The notes under the pieces are model-generated. The model was not told the origin of the DNA. It was given only the letters and a program-made list of their open reading frames with translations, and searched no databases. Positions 19,373-28,630 of a stretch of DNA of 62,203 nt are shown piece after piece. Source of the stretch: Phycisphaerae bacterium (GTDB taxonomy: Bacteria > Planctomycetota > Phycisphaerae > Phycisphaerales > Phycisphaeraceae); the NCBI GenBank assembly GCA_030426385.1, contig JAUHYI010000017.1:1-62203 (forward strand), given 5' to 3'. Within the stretch, counting starts at the first letter, position 1. Each line of letters opens with the position of its first letter. The position numbers and the translations under genes are program-made.

Positions 19373-20215
19373 ATGGCGAGTATGGCAGGGCTACGTCATA
19401 GTTTGATTCATCATCGGTTGGCGAAGAACCTGCCAATCTATTGTTTCAAATCCAATATCCCCCATCCCATGGTTCCAGAACTCTTGGCATTGGCAGGTGC
19501 GCATTGTCTGTGGTTGGATATGGAGCACTTGTCAACGACCACCGAAACGATGGCGGAATTAATTCGAGCGGCGAGTGGGGTGGACATTGACGCGGTGGTG
19601 CGCGTGCAAAACGGCGACTACAACATGGCCGCGAAAATGCTCGACAGCGGCGCGAACGGCATCATGTATCCACAAGTACGAGATCCCGAAGATGTGGCAC
19701 GCTTGGTCAGGCATACGCGGTATGCGCCCGTGGGACAACGCGGGGCTGATTTTGGTACGGCAGCAGCACTGTATGGGCAGGCATCACATGAAGATGTGTT
19801 TGCCTATCAGAATGAACAGGTCAAATTGGTGGTGCAGATCGAAACGCCGGAATCGGTTGATCGTGTTGATGAAATCGCAAGTGTTCCGGGCATTTCGGTG
19901 TTGTTCATCGGGCCAGGAGATTTGTCGATCACGATGGGCAAGCCGATATCATCCGATGCCGCGCATATTTGTCATGCGATGGAACGGACGGCAGAAGCGT
20001 CAGAAAAATATGGATTGGATTGGGGGATGCCAGTGCTAAATCCTGAGCATGCGAAGCGCATGTTATCAATGGGAGGCCGTTTTCTGGCTCAGGGTGGTGA
20101 TGCGGGTGTTTTGATCAAGTCGGTGCGAGGTATGCGTGATGAAATCGCGAAAATAGCGGAGGCGTATGGGGGCATTGATTGTGGGCGAGATGATTTGGTG
20201 GGGGTAGTTCATTGA
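19373..20215 (+). CDS. HpcH/HpaI-family class II aldolase
   Basis: 280 residues. Members cleave 2-keto-3-deoxy acids into pyruvate and an aldehyde. Family landmarks are clear: LWLDMEH with the active-site His, VVRVQNGD with the phosphate/pyruvate-binding Arg, VVQIETPESVDRVDEIA with the metal-ligand Glu, and VLFIGPGDLSITMG with the second metal-ligand Asp. GAGG lies shortly before the ATG. It opens a run of sugar-acid genes on the same strand, and its stop codon overlaps the next start (TTGA). The substrate is probably a 2-keto-3-deoxy sugar acid; which one cannot be told. Confidence 0.85.
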   Translation: MASMAGLRHSLIHHRLAKNLPIYCFKSNIPHPMVPELLALAGAHCLWLDMEHLSTTTETMAELIRAASGVDIDAVVRVQNGDYNMAAKMLDSGANGIMYPQVRDPEDVARLVRHTRYAPVGQRGADFGTAAALYGQASHEDVFAYQNEQVKLVVQIETPESVDRVDEIASVPGISVLFIGPGDLSITMGKPISSDAAHICHAMERTAEASEKYGLDWGMPVLNPEHAKRMLSMGGRFLAQGGDAGVLIKSVRGMRDEIAKIAEAYGGIDCGRDDLVGVVH

Positions 20216-21477
20216 GCCAGGTGAGATTGAAACACGCGGGGATTGGCTACGGCGCATGGGGGCGCTGTGATGTTGAGTTGATCGAAAAAACGGGCCGGGC
20301 AGAGATTGTGGCGATCAGTGATGAAGATGAAAACAATTTGCAATCTGCGCGAGAGCGACATCCCCACGTGCGGCTGTATAGCGATTGGCGTGAAATGCTG
20401 TCGCGCGAACAAAACGTGATCGAATCAATAAGTGTGAGTACACGTGATCATATGCACGCACCGGTCGTGATGGCTGCGCTGCAGATGGGCAAGCATGTGT
20501 ATTGTCAAAAACCGTTGAGTCGAATGATTGGCGAATCGCGTTTGTTGACCGAAGCCGCACGGCAAGCGGGCGTGGTGACGCAGATGGGCATTCAGATTCA
20601 TTCACATGAAGCCTATCGCACTGCCGTGGCGACGATCCAGTCAGGAATGATAGGTCGAGTACGTGAAGTGCATGTGTGGTCGCGTGAATCGAGCGTTCAT
20701 GAGGCCATGCGTCAGACGCATGATGTGGAAACAATTCCGGACGGCTTGCATTGGGACAACTGGCTGGGCGCGGCGTGCGAAAGGCCGTTCAAATCTGTCT
20801 ATCTATATACATGGAATGGCTGGCTGGATTTTGGCAACGGCTTGCTGGGTAATGTGGGATGTCATCTGTTTGATCCGATCGTGAGCGCGTTGGGGTTGGC
20901 TGCGCCGCGAACCATTTCAGCTGAAGTTCCCAAGGATTGGGCCATGATTTCAACAGGGGAAAAGCAGATGTGGCCGGCGTGGGAACAGGTGCGTTGGGAT
21001 TTTGACCCGACGGCGTATACGGTTGATGAATCGATTGCAGTGACGTGGTACGACGGTGGTCGGTTGCCACCCGAAGCGTTACACAATGGTCGCGAATTGC
21101 CATTGGCTGGTTCGATATGGGTGGGTGAAGACGGAACGATGTTGTTGCCGCATATCGGGATGCCGGTTTTGCTGCCGGAAGAAAAATTTGGTGAAGCCGA
21201 GTTGCCGGTTCAACAGGCAGGCGACCATTACCAGGAGTATGTCGATAGCTGTCTGGGTGAAGGGCAAACGAGTTGTGGGTTTGATTATTCAGGGCCGTTA
21301 ACCGAGACAGTGTTGTTAGGCATGTTGGCTGTGCGTTATTCACCGAATGTGATTGAGTGGGATGGCGCTACCTGCCAGGTTAAAAATCATATGTCAGCGA
21401 ATGATTATTTGATGCCGCATTATCGCGAAGGCTGGGGGCTAGACAGCTTGAATGTATCTGGCGCCGTCAATGAGTGA
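20212..21477 (+). CDS. Gfo/Idh/MocA-family NAD(P)-dependent oxidoreductase
   Basis: 421 residues. The N-terminal Rossmann domain has GIGYGAWGRCD and ends with HVYCQKPLS, the family's (E)KP motif with its catalytic Lys. The C-terminal alpha/beta domain contains GNVGCHLFDPI, where the His is typical of the active site. The TTG at 20212 is used because GGTGGGGG lies seven bases upstream (20197-20204) and the start overlaps the aldolase stop; a GTG at 20221 is the alternative. It probably oxidises or reduces a sugar or sugar acid in the same pathway as the aldolase. Confidence 0.85.
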   Translation: MSQVRLKHAGIGYGAWGRCDVELIEKTGRAEIVAISDEDENNLQSARERHPHVRLYSDWREMLSREQNVIESISVSTRDHMHAPVVMAALQMGKHVYCQKPLSRMIGESRLLTEAARQAGVVTQMGIQIHSHEAYRTAVATIQSGMIGRVREVHVWSRESSVHEAMRQTHDVETIPDGLHWDNWLGAACERPFKSVYLYTWNGWLDFGNGLLGNVGCHLFDPIVSALGLAAPRTISAEVPKDWAMISTGEKQMWPAWEQVRWDFDPTAYTVDESIAVTWYDGGRLPPEALHNGRELPLAGSIWVGEDGTMLLPHIGMPVLLPEEKFGEAELPVQQAGDHYQEYVDSCLGEGQTSCGFDYSGPLTETVLLGMLAVRYSPNVIEWDGATCQVKNHMSANDYLMPHYREGWGLDSLNVSGAVNE

Positions 21478-21503
21478 ATCGAATAAATAGGTTGTGTGTG
21501 ACA

Positions 21504-22571
21504 ATGAAACAAAGGATCAAATCAAACAGGGTTGGCATCATCGGATTGGATACATCGCATGTGGATGCATTTGTGGATCTGTTTAATAATGCGGACCCTG
21601 ATTCAGATGTGGCTGGTTGTCCGATCGTCGCGGCGTATCCATACGGTAGTGATGACATTCCATCGAGCGTAGAACGTGTGCCGGGATATGTGGCACAATT
21701 GCAATCCCAGGGTATTGCAATTGTCGAAACGATTGAAGCGTTGGTTGATCAGGTTGATTCGATTTTGCTGTTATCGAATGATGGTCGCCCTCATCTTCGG
21801 CAAGTGTTGCCTTGTTTTGCCACAGGCAAGCGCGTGTTTATCGACAAGCCATTGGCTGGCAGTTTGGTTGATGTTTTAACAATACTGCGTGCAGCCGAAC
21901 ATTTTGGAGTGCCAACGTTTAGTGCGTCAGCCATGCGTTTCGCACAGAGCACACAAGCGGCGAATCAAGGTGACTATGGTCGAGTTGTAGGCGCGGATAC
22001 GTACAGCCATTGCGAAATTGAGCCGGGACATCCGGACCTGTTCTGGTATGGAATTCATGCGGTTGAAATGCTGTTTGCGGCAATGGGATGTGGATGCGAA
22101 AAGGTGTGGCGATCCAGTGGCGATGATGCGGATGTGGTGATGGGGCAGTGGCAAGATGGGCGCATTGGGACATTCCGTGGGACGCGTAGCAGTCCGCACG
22201 ATTATGGTGGAACGGTATTTACCGCAACATGCACAAAGACCATCGGCCCATTTGATGGCTATCGTGGGTTAGTGTCACGCGTGGCAGAGTTTTTTCACAC
22301 GGGGAAGGTTCCAGTTAGTTGTAACGAAATGATCGAAGTGTATGCGTTTATGGAAGCCGCGGATGAAAGCAAACGGCGGGGTGGTGTGCCTGTTGCCTTG
22401 GCAGAGGTGATCGCCACCGCTGCCGCGTGTGAGCCAGAAGGGTTTGATGTGAAGCCGCCGATGGGTAGCGTGTTGGATCGAATTCAAACGAAAGTTGTGG
22501 GTAGGCCGGAACATGGTTTTGGTCTGCAAGAATCATGCAAGGATGATCAGGGTGGGGGCAGCGAATCATGA
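21504..22571 (+). CDS. second Gfo/Idh/MocA-family oxidoreductase-like protein
   Basis: 355 residues from ATG 21504; an in-frame GTG at 21474 is an alternative. Residues 8-130 form a Rossmann fold (VGIIGLDTSHVDAF, then SILLLSNDGRPHL and VFIDKPLAGS with the DKP variant of the catalytic motif). The glycine-rich loop is the unusual GLDTSH rather than GxGxxG, a variant known in this superfamily. The C-terminal half has ADTYSHCEIEPGHPDLFWYGIHAVEML. It overlaps the next gene by ATGA. Probable role: sugar oxidation or isomerisation with the preceding enzyme. Confidence 0.8.
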   Translation: MKQRIKSNRVGIIGLDTSHVDAFVDLFNNADPDSDVAGCPIVAAYPYGSDDIPSSVERVPGYVAQLQSQGIAIVETIEALVDQVDSILLLSNDGRPHLRQVLPCFATGKRVFIDKPLAGSLVDVLTILRAAEHFGVPTFSASAMRFAQSTQAANQGDYGRVVGADTYSHCEIEPGHPDLFWYGIHAVEMLFAAMGCGCEKVWRSSGDDADVVMGQWQDGRIGTFRGTRSSPHDYGGTVFTATCTKTIGPFDGYRGLVSRVAEFFHTGKVPVSCNEMIEVYAFMEAADESKRRGGVPVALAEVIATAAACEPEGFDVKPPMGSVLDRIQTKVVGRPEHGFGLQESCKDDQGGGSES

Positions 22572-23329
22572 CTGAGTTATCGCTAGCCGGTCAACGCATT
22601 TTCATCACTGGATCGGGCAGTGGTATCGGTGAGACGACCGCACGAAAAATTGTGGCGTGTGGCGGGCGCGTTGCGATTATGGATTTACGCGATGATCTGG
22701 CGCAAGACGTAGCGCAATCATTGGGCCATGATAACGCGATGGCATTTGGGGGAGATGTCTGTGATGAGGCGGTGATTGAAAAAATTTTACATGCCATGTC
22801 AGAAAAATGGGGAGGGATTGACGGCGTGGTGAATAACGTCGGAATTTATGATCATGGTCCGTTGCTGGATTTGACGCTGCCTCAGTGGCGTCGGGTGTTC
22901 GAAACGAATTTGATGGCACCGATTGCCGTGTCATGCGCAGCAGTCCGGCGGATGCGTGATGGCGGTTGCGTGGTCAACGTGTCTTCGGTGCTGGGAGAAG
23001 TGGCTGCGCCGGAGCGCGGGCCGTATTGCGTGTCTAAAGCTGCATTGATCAGCCTGACCAAAATGCAAGCGATTGAATGGGCGAAGTTAAAGGTCCGCGT
23101 GAATGCGATTGCGCCGGGGTACATTTTGAACCAGGCGGTTCAAGACATGATTGACACAAATCGTTTGGATCCCAGCGATATCGAGCGACGGACGCCGATG
23201 GGGCGAATGGGCAGTGAGGAAGAAATAGCGGAGGGAATTTGTTTTTTGTTGGATCCGGTCAAAGCCTCGTTCATGACCGGCGAGTTGTTGTCTGTGAATG
23301 GCGGATGGACGGCATATGGATTTACGTAA
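22568..23329 (+). CDS. short-chain dehydrogenase/reductase (SDR)
   Basis: 253 residues, a complete classical SDR. The nucleotide-binding motif is TGSGSGIG, followed by NNVG (in place of NNAG). The catalytic Ser is in NVSSVLG, the YCVSK motif carries Tyr and Lys, and the C-terminus has GELLSVNGGWTAYG. Translation is coupled to the preceding oxidoreductase by ATGA. It is likely to reduce or oxidise a keto group in the sugar-acid pathway. It also shows what is missing from the truncated SDR at 9792. Confidence 0.9.
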   Translation: MTELSLAGQRIFITGSGSGIGETTARKIVACGGRVAIMDLRDDLAQDVAQSLGHDNAMAFGGDVCDEAVIEKILHAMSEKWGGIDGVVNNVGIYDHGPLLDLTLPQWRRVFETNLMAPIAVSCAAVRRMRDGGCVVNVSSVLGEVAAPERGPYCVSKAALISLTKMQAIEWAKLKVRVNAIAPGYILNQAVQDMIDTNRLDPSDIERRTPMGRMGSEEEIAEGICFLLDPVKASFMTGELLSVNGGWTAYGFT

Positions 23330-23402
23330 TACATGTGATTGGTGAGTGAGATGAGTTTATGTTTTGCGTTTTAATTTTTTAGTGTGCTATTGCAACATCA
23401 AC

Positions 23403-23867
23403 ATGATTATTGGGTTTGACCATACAAGTTTTACGGTGGAAGACGTCGATCGTGCGGTGCGGTTTTGGACCGAATCGTTAGGTTTTGAGCGGTCGGAAAT
23501 TGTGATTCGCGAAGGTGATTGGCCTGAGCGTGTGACGGGCGTGGGCGGGGCGAAGTTGAAAATTGCCCATGTGTTTGGCTACGGGCAACATGTGGAATTT
23601 GTGGAGTATCTGGAGCCGGTAACAAAGTCGGAGGCTGTGGCGCTTTCGCCCAATGTGATAGGTGTGGCGCATGTAGCGTTGGTGGTGGACGATGTCATGA
23701 GGACCAGTGACACGTTGTTGCAGGCGGGGGCAAAGTGGCAAGGCCAGCCTGCGGATGTGGTTGTTGATTCAGTGCTAAAAGGTCGAGCTGCGTATATCCG
23801 CGATCCGAACGGAATCATCATTGAATTATGGGAACCCGTCGCGCATTGTAATGAAATTGAAAATTGA
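23403..23867 (+). CDS. VOC-superfamily (glyoxalase-like) protein
   Basis: 154 residues from ATG 23403, just before the conserved start MIIGFDHTSFTVEDVDRAV. Two beta-alpha-beta-beta-beta units are present. Putative metal ligands are the His in DHTSF, the Glu in EFVEYLEP, the His in GVAHVALVVDD and the Glu in GIIIELWEP, the layout of methylmalonyl-CoA epimerase and glyoxalase I. Its placement in a sugar-acid cluster suggests an isomerase or lyase step. The reaction is not deducible. Confidence 0.75.
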   Translation: MIIGFDHTSFTVEDVDRAVRFWTESLGFERSEIVIREGDWPERVTGVGGAKLKIAHVFGYGQHVEFVEYLEPVTKSEAVALSPNVIGVAHVALVVDDVMRTSDTLLQAGAKWQGQPADVVVDSVLKGRAAYIRDPNGIIIELWEPVAHCNEIEN

Positions 23868-23893
23868 CCCATAAGAAAGATTATGCGAACGAT

Positions 23894-24886
23894 ATGACTA
23901 TCCAACGAGAATTTTCCAACCGATCAAAACAATTGTGTGATGATGCCTTGATCGAGATGTATCGATCAATGGTGACGATTCGTCAATTTGAAGATGAGAT
24001 TCAACGATGTTTTTTAAAAGGCATGATGCAGGGGACGACGCATTTGTGTCAAGGTCAGGAAGCAGTGTCGGTCGGTGCGATGAAAACGCTACGGGATGAT
24101 GACTACATCACGTGCACGTATCGTGGGCATGGTCAATGTTTGGCACGAGGGATGCCGATTGACCGAACGTTTTTGGAAATCCTGGGTCGTAAGGGCGGTG
24201 TGTGTCAGGGTAAAGGTGGCTCAATGCATCTAACGGATTTTAGCCGTGGGTTGTTGGGCTCGTTTGCCATTGTGGGTGCGGGTTTGCCTGTGGCGGTTGG
24301 TGCGGGTTTGTCGGCACAGTTGCGCGGCGATGGTCAGGTGTCGATGACGTTTTTTGGGGACGGTTCAACGAACATCGGCGCGTTTCATGAAGCATTGAAT
24401 CTGGCGGCTGTGTGGCAATTGCCGGTGGTTTTTGTGTGTGAAAATAATTTGTATGGTGAATATTCGCCGTTGCGTGCGACTACGACGGTTGATGATCTGG
24501 CGGTACGTGCGGCGGCATATGATTTGCCAGGCTATGTGGTCGATGGCAACGATGTGTTGGCGGTGTATGACGCGATCGGAGATGCGGTTGATCGTGCGCG
24601 TCGTGGCCTTGGCGCGACTCTTGTGGAATGTAAAACCTATCGTCACAGTGGCCATTCGCGAACCGATCCTGCGACGTATCGCGAACAGGCAGAAGTCGAT
24701 GCGTGGTTGGCACGTGATCCGATTGCTCGTTTACGAAGCGAATTGGTAGAACGAGAGATATTGACCATCGCGCAAAGCGAAGCGATTGGTAGCGAATTGT
24801 TGGCGAATATGCAGGAGGTCTCACATGCTGCGGGGGAAGCGCCTTGGCCTGATGAAAAGGTGATGAGGGAGGATGTGTTGGTTTGA
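23894..24886 (+). CDS. thiamine-diphosphate dehydrogenase E1 alpha subunit (PDH/acetoin type)
   Basis: 330 residues from ATG 23894; a TTG at 23864 overlapping the previous stop is an alternative. The protein matches the alpha subunit of pyruvate, branched-chain or acetoin dehydrogenase E1: YRGHGQCLARG, GKGGSMHL, and the thiamine-diphosphate motif GDGSTNIGAFHEALN ending in CENN. It lies 69 bp before its beta partner. No E2, lipoyl-domain or E3 gene occurs in the window, so either these are shared from elsewhere or the enzyme transfers its two-carbon unit directly. Confidence 0.85.
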   Translation: MTIQREFSNRSKQLCDDALIEMYRSMVTIRQFEDEIQRCFLKGMMQGTTHLCQGQEAVSVGAMKTLRDDDYITCTYRGHGQCLARGMPIDRTFLEILGRKGGVCQGKGGSMHLTDFSRGLLGSFAIVGAGLPVAVGAGLSAQLRGDGQVSMTFFGDGSTNIGAFHEALNLAAVWQLPVVFVCENNLYGEYSPLRATTTVDDLAVRAAAYDLPGYVVDGNDVLAVYDAIGDAVDRARRGLGATLVECKTYRHSGHSRTDPATYREQAEVDAWLARDPIARLRSELVEREILTIAQSEAIGSELLANMQEVSHAAGEAPWPDEKVMREDVLV

Positions 24887-24955
24887 TTTTGTGAGCGTTT
24901 GTAGATCATGGCGTGTGATGAGATTTGATTTTTCGTATTAACAATGGGTGTGTGT

Positions 24956-25951
24956 ATGACTGCGACATTGGTAGAGACAAGCTATCGGGAAGCGATTGGT
25001 ATGGCGTTGGCAGAAGAAATGCGACGTGATTCGACAGTGATATTAATGGGTGAAGATGTGGCTGATGCTGGCGGCGTTTTCAAGGCCACGCTGGGTTTGA
25101 AAGATGAGTTTGGCGCAGCGCGGGTGCGTGATACACCAATTTCGGAAATGGGTTTTGTGGGAGCGGGGTTGGGGCTGGCGATTACGGGTTATCGTCCGGT
25201 GGTTGAATTAATGTTCGCGGATTTTATCGGCGTATGTTATGACCAGATCGCGAATCAGATTGCCAAGTATCGATACATGTCCGGCGGACAGACTGCGGTC
25301 CCGATGGTCATTCGTGCTGTGGGTGGTGCGGGTTTACGATTCGGTGCGCAGCACTCGCAGACATGCGAAACGTGGTTGCTGGCCAATCCCGGTTTGAAAA
25401 TTGTTTGTCCATCCTCGCCGAAAGAAGCCTATGGCATGATCAAGGCTGCCGTTCGCGATGACAATCCGGTATTGGTGTTGGAGCACAAAGGGTTGTATGG
25501 GAATCGGGGTGAATTCGAATGTGGCGAGGAGGGCCTGGTTGATTTGAAAAATCCAGCGCTAGTTCGGCCCGGCAAGGATATGACTATTGTGGCAAGTTTG
25601 GCCATGGTGGGACGTTGTTTGAAAGCGTGTGACATTGTGGCGGAGAAAGGCATTGAGCCGGAGGTCATCGATATGCGGGTGTTGCGTCCGATGGATGTGT
25701 CGCCGATTGTGGCGAGCGTGCGTCGAACGAATCGGTTGATCACGGTGGAGGAAGGGCCACGCGTTGGAGGATGGGGTGCGGAGGTGGCTGCACAGATTAC
25801 AGATGAGGCGTTTGATGATCTGGACAGCCCGCCGTTACGTATCACGTTGCCGGACCATCCCATGCCGTTCAGTGCGCCGTTGGAAGATGCGGTCCTGCCG
25901 AGCGCGGAAGGTATTGCAGAAACAATTGTCGCGTTGCACGAGGGAGGATGA
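24956..25951 (+). CDS. thiamine-diphosphate dehydrogenase E1 beta subunit
   Basis: 331 residues from ATG 24956; ATG 24944 would add four residues. Family landmarks are YREAIGMALAEEMRRD, MGEDVADAGGVF with the Glu that activates thiamine diphosphate, and the C-terminal transketolase-like domain with EVIDMRVLRPMD and EEGPRVGGWGAEV. It forms the heterotetramer with the upstream alpha subunit. The neighbourhood suggests the substrate is a 2-oxo acid released by the aldolase, such as pyruvate or a hydroxy-pyruvate-type acid; this is inference. Confidence 0.85.
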   Translation: MTATLVETSYREAIGMALAEEMRRDSTVILMGEDVADAGGVFKATLGLKDEFGAARVRDTPISEMGFVGAGLGLAITGYRPVVELMFADFIGVCYDQIANQIAKYRYMSGGQTAVPMVIRAVGGAGLRFGAQHSQTCETWLLANPGLKIVCPSSPKEAYGMIKAAVRDDNPVLVLEHKGLYGNRGEFECGEEGLVDLKNPALVRPGKDMTIVASLAMVGRCLKACDIVAEKGIEPEVIDMRVLRPMDVSPIVASVRRTNRLITVEEGPRVGGWGAEVAAQITDEAFDDLDSPPLRITLPDHPMPFSAPLEDAVLPSAEGIAETIVALHEGG

Positions 25952-26000
25952 TGGCGAGGATCACATCGGGATTGTCATGCGCATATTTAGAGGTTAATTG

Positions 26001-26462
26001 ATGGACAAAATTCAATCGCAATATCTGTTTGATATGCATGTGGTGGTTGCGGATGCCGTGCCGATAGGAGAAACGCATTCGGGGCGCAGGCACGTTGTGT
26101 CGGTACGGGAAGGCACGTTTACAGGGCCGGAATTACGGGGGCGGGTGTTATCTGCCAGTGGTGGAGACTGGCTGGTATCGCGGGTTGACGATGTGATGCA
26201 GTTGGATGCGCGGTTGGTATTGGAGACTGATGATCATGCCAAGATCTTGATGCGCTATACAGGCTTGCGTCATGGGGCGACTGATGTGATGGCTCGTTTG
26301 GCTGCTGGTCAAACAGTTGATCCGTCAGAATATTATTTTCGTACCACGCCGTATTTTGAAACCAGTTCGACAAAATATAGTTGGCTGAACCGAATTGTTT
26401 CGATTGGCGTTGGGAAGCGATCACCCAATGCTGTGGGCTATCGGGTTTTTCAAGTCATGTGA
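26001..26462 (+). CDS. DUF3237 (UPF0311) family protein
   Basis: 153 residues. The sequence follows the DUF3237 pattern: GRRHVVSVREGTFTGPELRG, the block GGDWLVSRVDDVMQLDARL, then YYFRTTPYFETSS and KYSWLNRIVSIGVG. The family is a small beta-barrel without an established reaction. It lies 50 bp after the E1 beta gene and probably ends the catabolic operon. Its last 42 bases overlap the tail of the convergent beta-helix gene. Confidence 0.85.
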   Translation: MDKIQSQYLFDMHVVVADAVPIGETHSGRRHVVSVREGTFTGPELRGRVLSASGGDWLVSRVDDVMQLDARLVLETDDHAKILMRYTGLRHGATDVMARLAAGQTVDPSEYYFRTTPYFETSSTKYSWLNRIVSIGVGKRSPNAVGYRVFQVM

Positions 26463-28559
26463 ACGGCCGAGTATGGGTTGCGTTGTTTTTTTATTATGAA
26501 TCACGCGCGTGTGATGACGAGGCCCTATCGATTGGATGTCGATGGGCTTGAATCCCAGTAGTAAGGCAGGGGATTGCGGTGATAGTGTGAAGTCGCCGTT
26601 TTCCGGATCCATAAACATCGGGTCGGCCATCATGGCGTGGGTGTCGATGGGGTCAGGCTTGACGTAGCGGATCGGGCGTGGGCATTGTTGTTGCCATTGC
26701 GTGAATGTCATCTGTCCGAAATCTACATCAACGTTATTGGATTTGCCGTTGTCGTTGTGATGACCAGATGCGTTGCAATACAAATTGTGATCAAAAACGG
26801 TTTCAAACCCATCCCATGCATGGCGGGTGAAAAGTTTGCCCTGCTTCCAATAGATGATGTTGCAGAGGTATGCGTTGGTGCGATCGGTGTCGATGCCGAA
26901 CTGGGCGATCGTGCCCAGGGCAATGATGTTGTTAAGGATAATGTTACCGCCGGTACCGATTTGTAATCGAATGCCCGCACCGCTGAAATGATGAATGATG
27001 TTGTTTTCAACAAGCACGCCCATGGTGCCTTCGTCGAGGTAGATGCCATAGGCGTAGGTGTTGCCGTAGACATGGTGAATCAGGTTGTTGCGGATTGTGG
27101 TGCCCGGTGCAATGCCGAGATTATAGATGGCGCCGCCGTCATCGAGTGGCCCCTGCATCACATGATGAATATGGTTGTGTTCGATGCGATTGTCGCGGGT
27201 TCGATTGCGTGTGAACGCCCAGTTCCATCCCACGGAGATGCCCGTGTATGACAAGTTGTGAATTTCATTGTGGGCGATACGGTTGCCGCTGGATTGGCCG
27301 ATCCATATGCCGACACCCTCGGGAAAAACGTGGCCCGCATCATGAATGATATTGTCGGTGACGGTTGTATGGCGTGTTTCATCAATGTCATGGTCGCGGT
27401 TAATGGTCTCGCCGATTTTAATACCGCCTGCACCGAGATCGTGTAAATGGTTGGCGATGAGATGAACGTCACGACAGCCTTGGCCCATTTCAATCGCATA
27501 ATTACCAATGCGTGTCAGTTCGTTATTTTTAATAGTGCAATTGATCACGCCATGGGCCAGGATCGCGCCGGAGATGACGGTGGCTGCCTGCGGATCGCGG
27601 AAGCCATGGTTTGGTAAATTCCAGTCGGTGTGCTCCATGACAAAACCGGAAAATGTAATGTGCTCAACGAATGATTCCGTCGATGGATCGCCAGCCAGTA
27701 GGATCAACTGTTCAACAACCGGTGCGATGACTTCTGCTGTGTGCATGTCCTCGTCTGGCATAGGTCGGTAAGTCACGATGCCTGCCGTATGATCGAGATG
27801 CCATGCTCCGGGTTCGGTCAGGCCCGACTTGATGTTTTCCAGATAAAAGCGTTTGGGAGGGGCGTAGCTCCAGATATACTCATTGCCTGTGAAACGCACG
27901 ATACCTTGCGCTTCATCCAGTTCCGAAATGGTCATGCGCGTGGTGGCAAAATTATGAATCACCACCAGTTCAACATTCGGATCAGTGGCTTCAGTTGTGA
28001 TCTGGCCTGGTTTGAATCGAAATCCCTTATGGTTGTCGTTGGGTTTACTGTGGCCGGCTAGCCACTCTTCATCCAGAGGTTGGGTGGGGTCTATTTCGCC
28101 TGCAATTTCATGGGTTTGGTTGCAGCTTGGTACACGAGCGCGGCAACGCCGTGCGCCATTGACAAATAGTTGGCGAAACATCCAGTCGTTGCGATTCGCC
28201 ATCGTCGGGATTGCAGCATGCCACAGGCCGTCGCCATTTGTTTGCCAGCCGGTAATGTTTTGTCCGCCGCTGAGCACGGGCGTTTCGCCTGGGTAAGCGC
28301 CATATAGGATCGGCATATTTTCATGGCCTGAATCCTGTGGTTCCAATCGGAATGGTTCGGACAATTGATATGTCCCGCCGCGCACCATGATCGATACGGG
28401 ACGCGTGAATTGGCCCGCTGCTTTCAAGGCGCGAACAGCATCGCGCGCTCGTCGAAGCGTGGCGAATGGGCCATCGGTACCGTTCGCGTTGGGTTCGGGC
28501 AATTGGCCAGACCATCGATCTGAGCCATCCTCGGCAATGTAAAAAACGAACTGATTCAT
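26421..28559 (-). CDS. right-handed beta-helix (pectate-lyase-like) protein
   Basis: 712 residues beginning MNQFVFYIAEDGSDRWSGQL, then DGPFATLRRARDAVRALK, the standard opening of parallel beta-helix polysaccharide lyases and epimerases. Repeated N-rich coils occur from about residue 330 to 600 (for example NRIAHNEIHNLSYTGISVG, IEHNHIHHVMQGPLDDGGA). There is no signal peptide, which is unusual and suggests cytoplasmic action or a different start. Substrate and catalytic residues are not assigned. It is transcribed divergently from no gene and shares a strand with the next two genes upstream, so it may be the last gene of that unit. Confidence 0.75.
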   Translation of the reverse strand: MNQFVFYIAEDGSDRWSGQLPEPNANGTDGPFATLRRARDAVRALKAAGQFTRPVSIMVRGGTYQLSEPFRLEPQDSGHENMPILYGAYPGETPVLSGGQNITGWQTNGDGLWHAAIPTMANRNDWMFRQLFVNGARRCRARVPSCNQTHEIAGEIDPTQPLDEEWLAGHSKPNDNHKGFRFKPGQITTEATDPNVELVVIHNFATTRMTISELDEAQGIVRFTGNEYIWSYAPPKRFYLENIKSGLTEPGAWHLDHTAGIVTYRPMPDEDMHTAEVIAPVVEQLILLAGDPSTESFVEHITFSGFVMEHTDWNLPNHGFRDPQAATVISGAILAHGVINCTIKNNELTRIGNYAIEMGQGCRDVHLIANHLHDLGAGGIKIGETINRDHDIDETRHTTVTDNIIHDAGHVFPEGVGIWIGQSSGNRIAHNEIHNLSYTGISVGWNWAFTRNRTRDNRIEHNHIHHVMQGPLDDGGAIYNLGIAPGTTIRNNLIHHVYGNTYAYGIYLDEGTMGVLVENNIIHHFSGAGIRLQIGTGGNIILNNIIALGTIAQFGIDTDRTNAYLCNIIYWKQGKLFTRHAWDGFETVFDHNLYCNASGHHNDNGKSNNVDVDFGQMTFTQWQQQCPRPIRYVKPDPIDTHAMMADPMFMDPENGDFTLSPQSPALLLGFKPIDIQSIGPRHHTRVIHNKKTTQPILGRSHDLKNPIAHSIG

Positions 28560-28630
28560 GGTCGTGATTCGTGTCGATATTTTGCGGGTCTTTCTCGTCT
28601 TTTATGCGGATTTTCGTTTGGTCGCGACCA

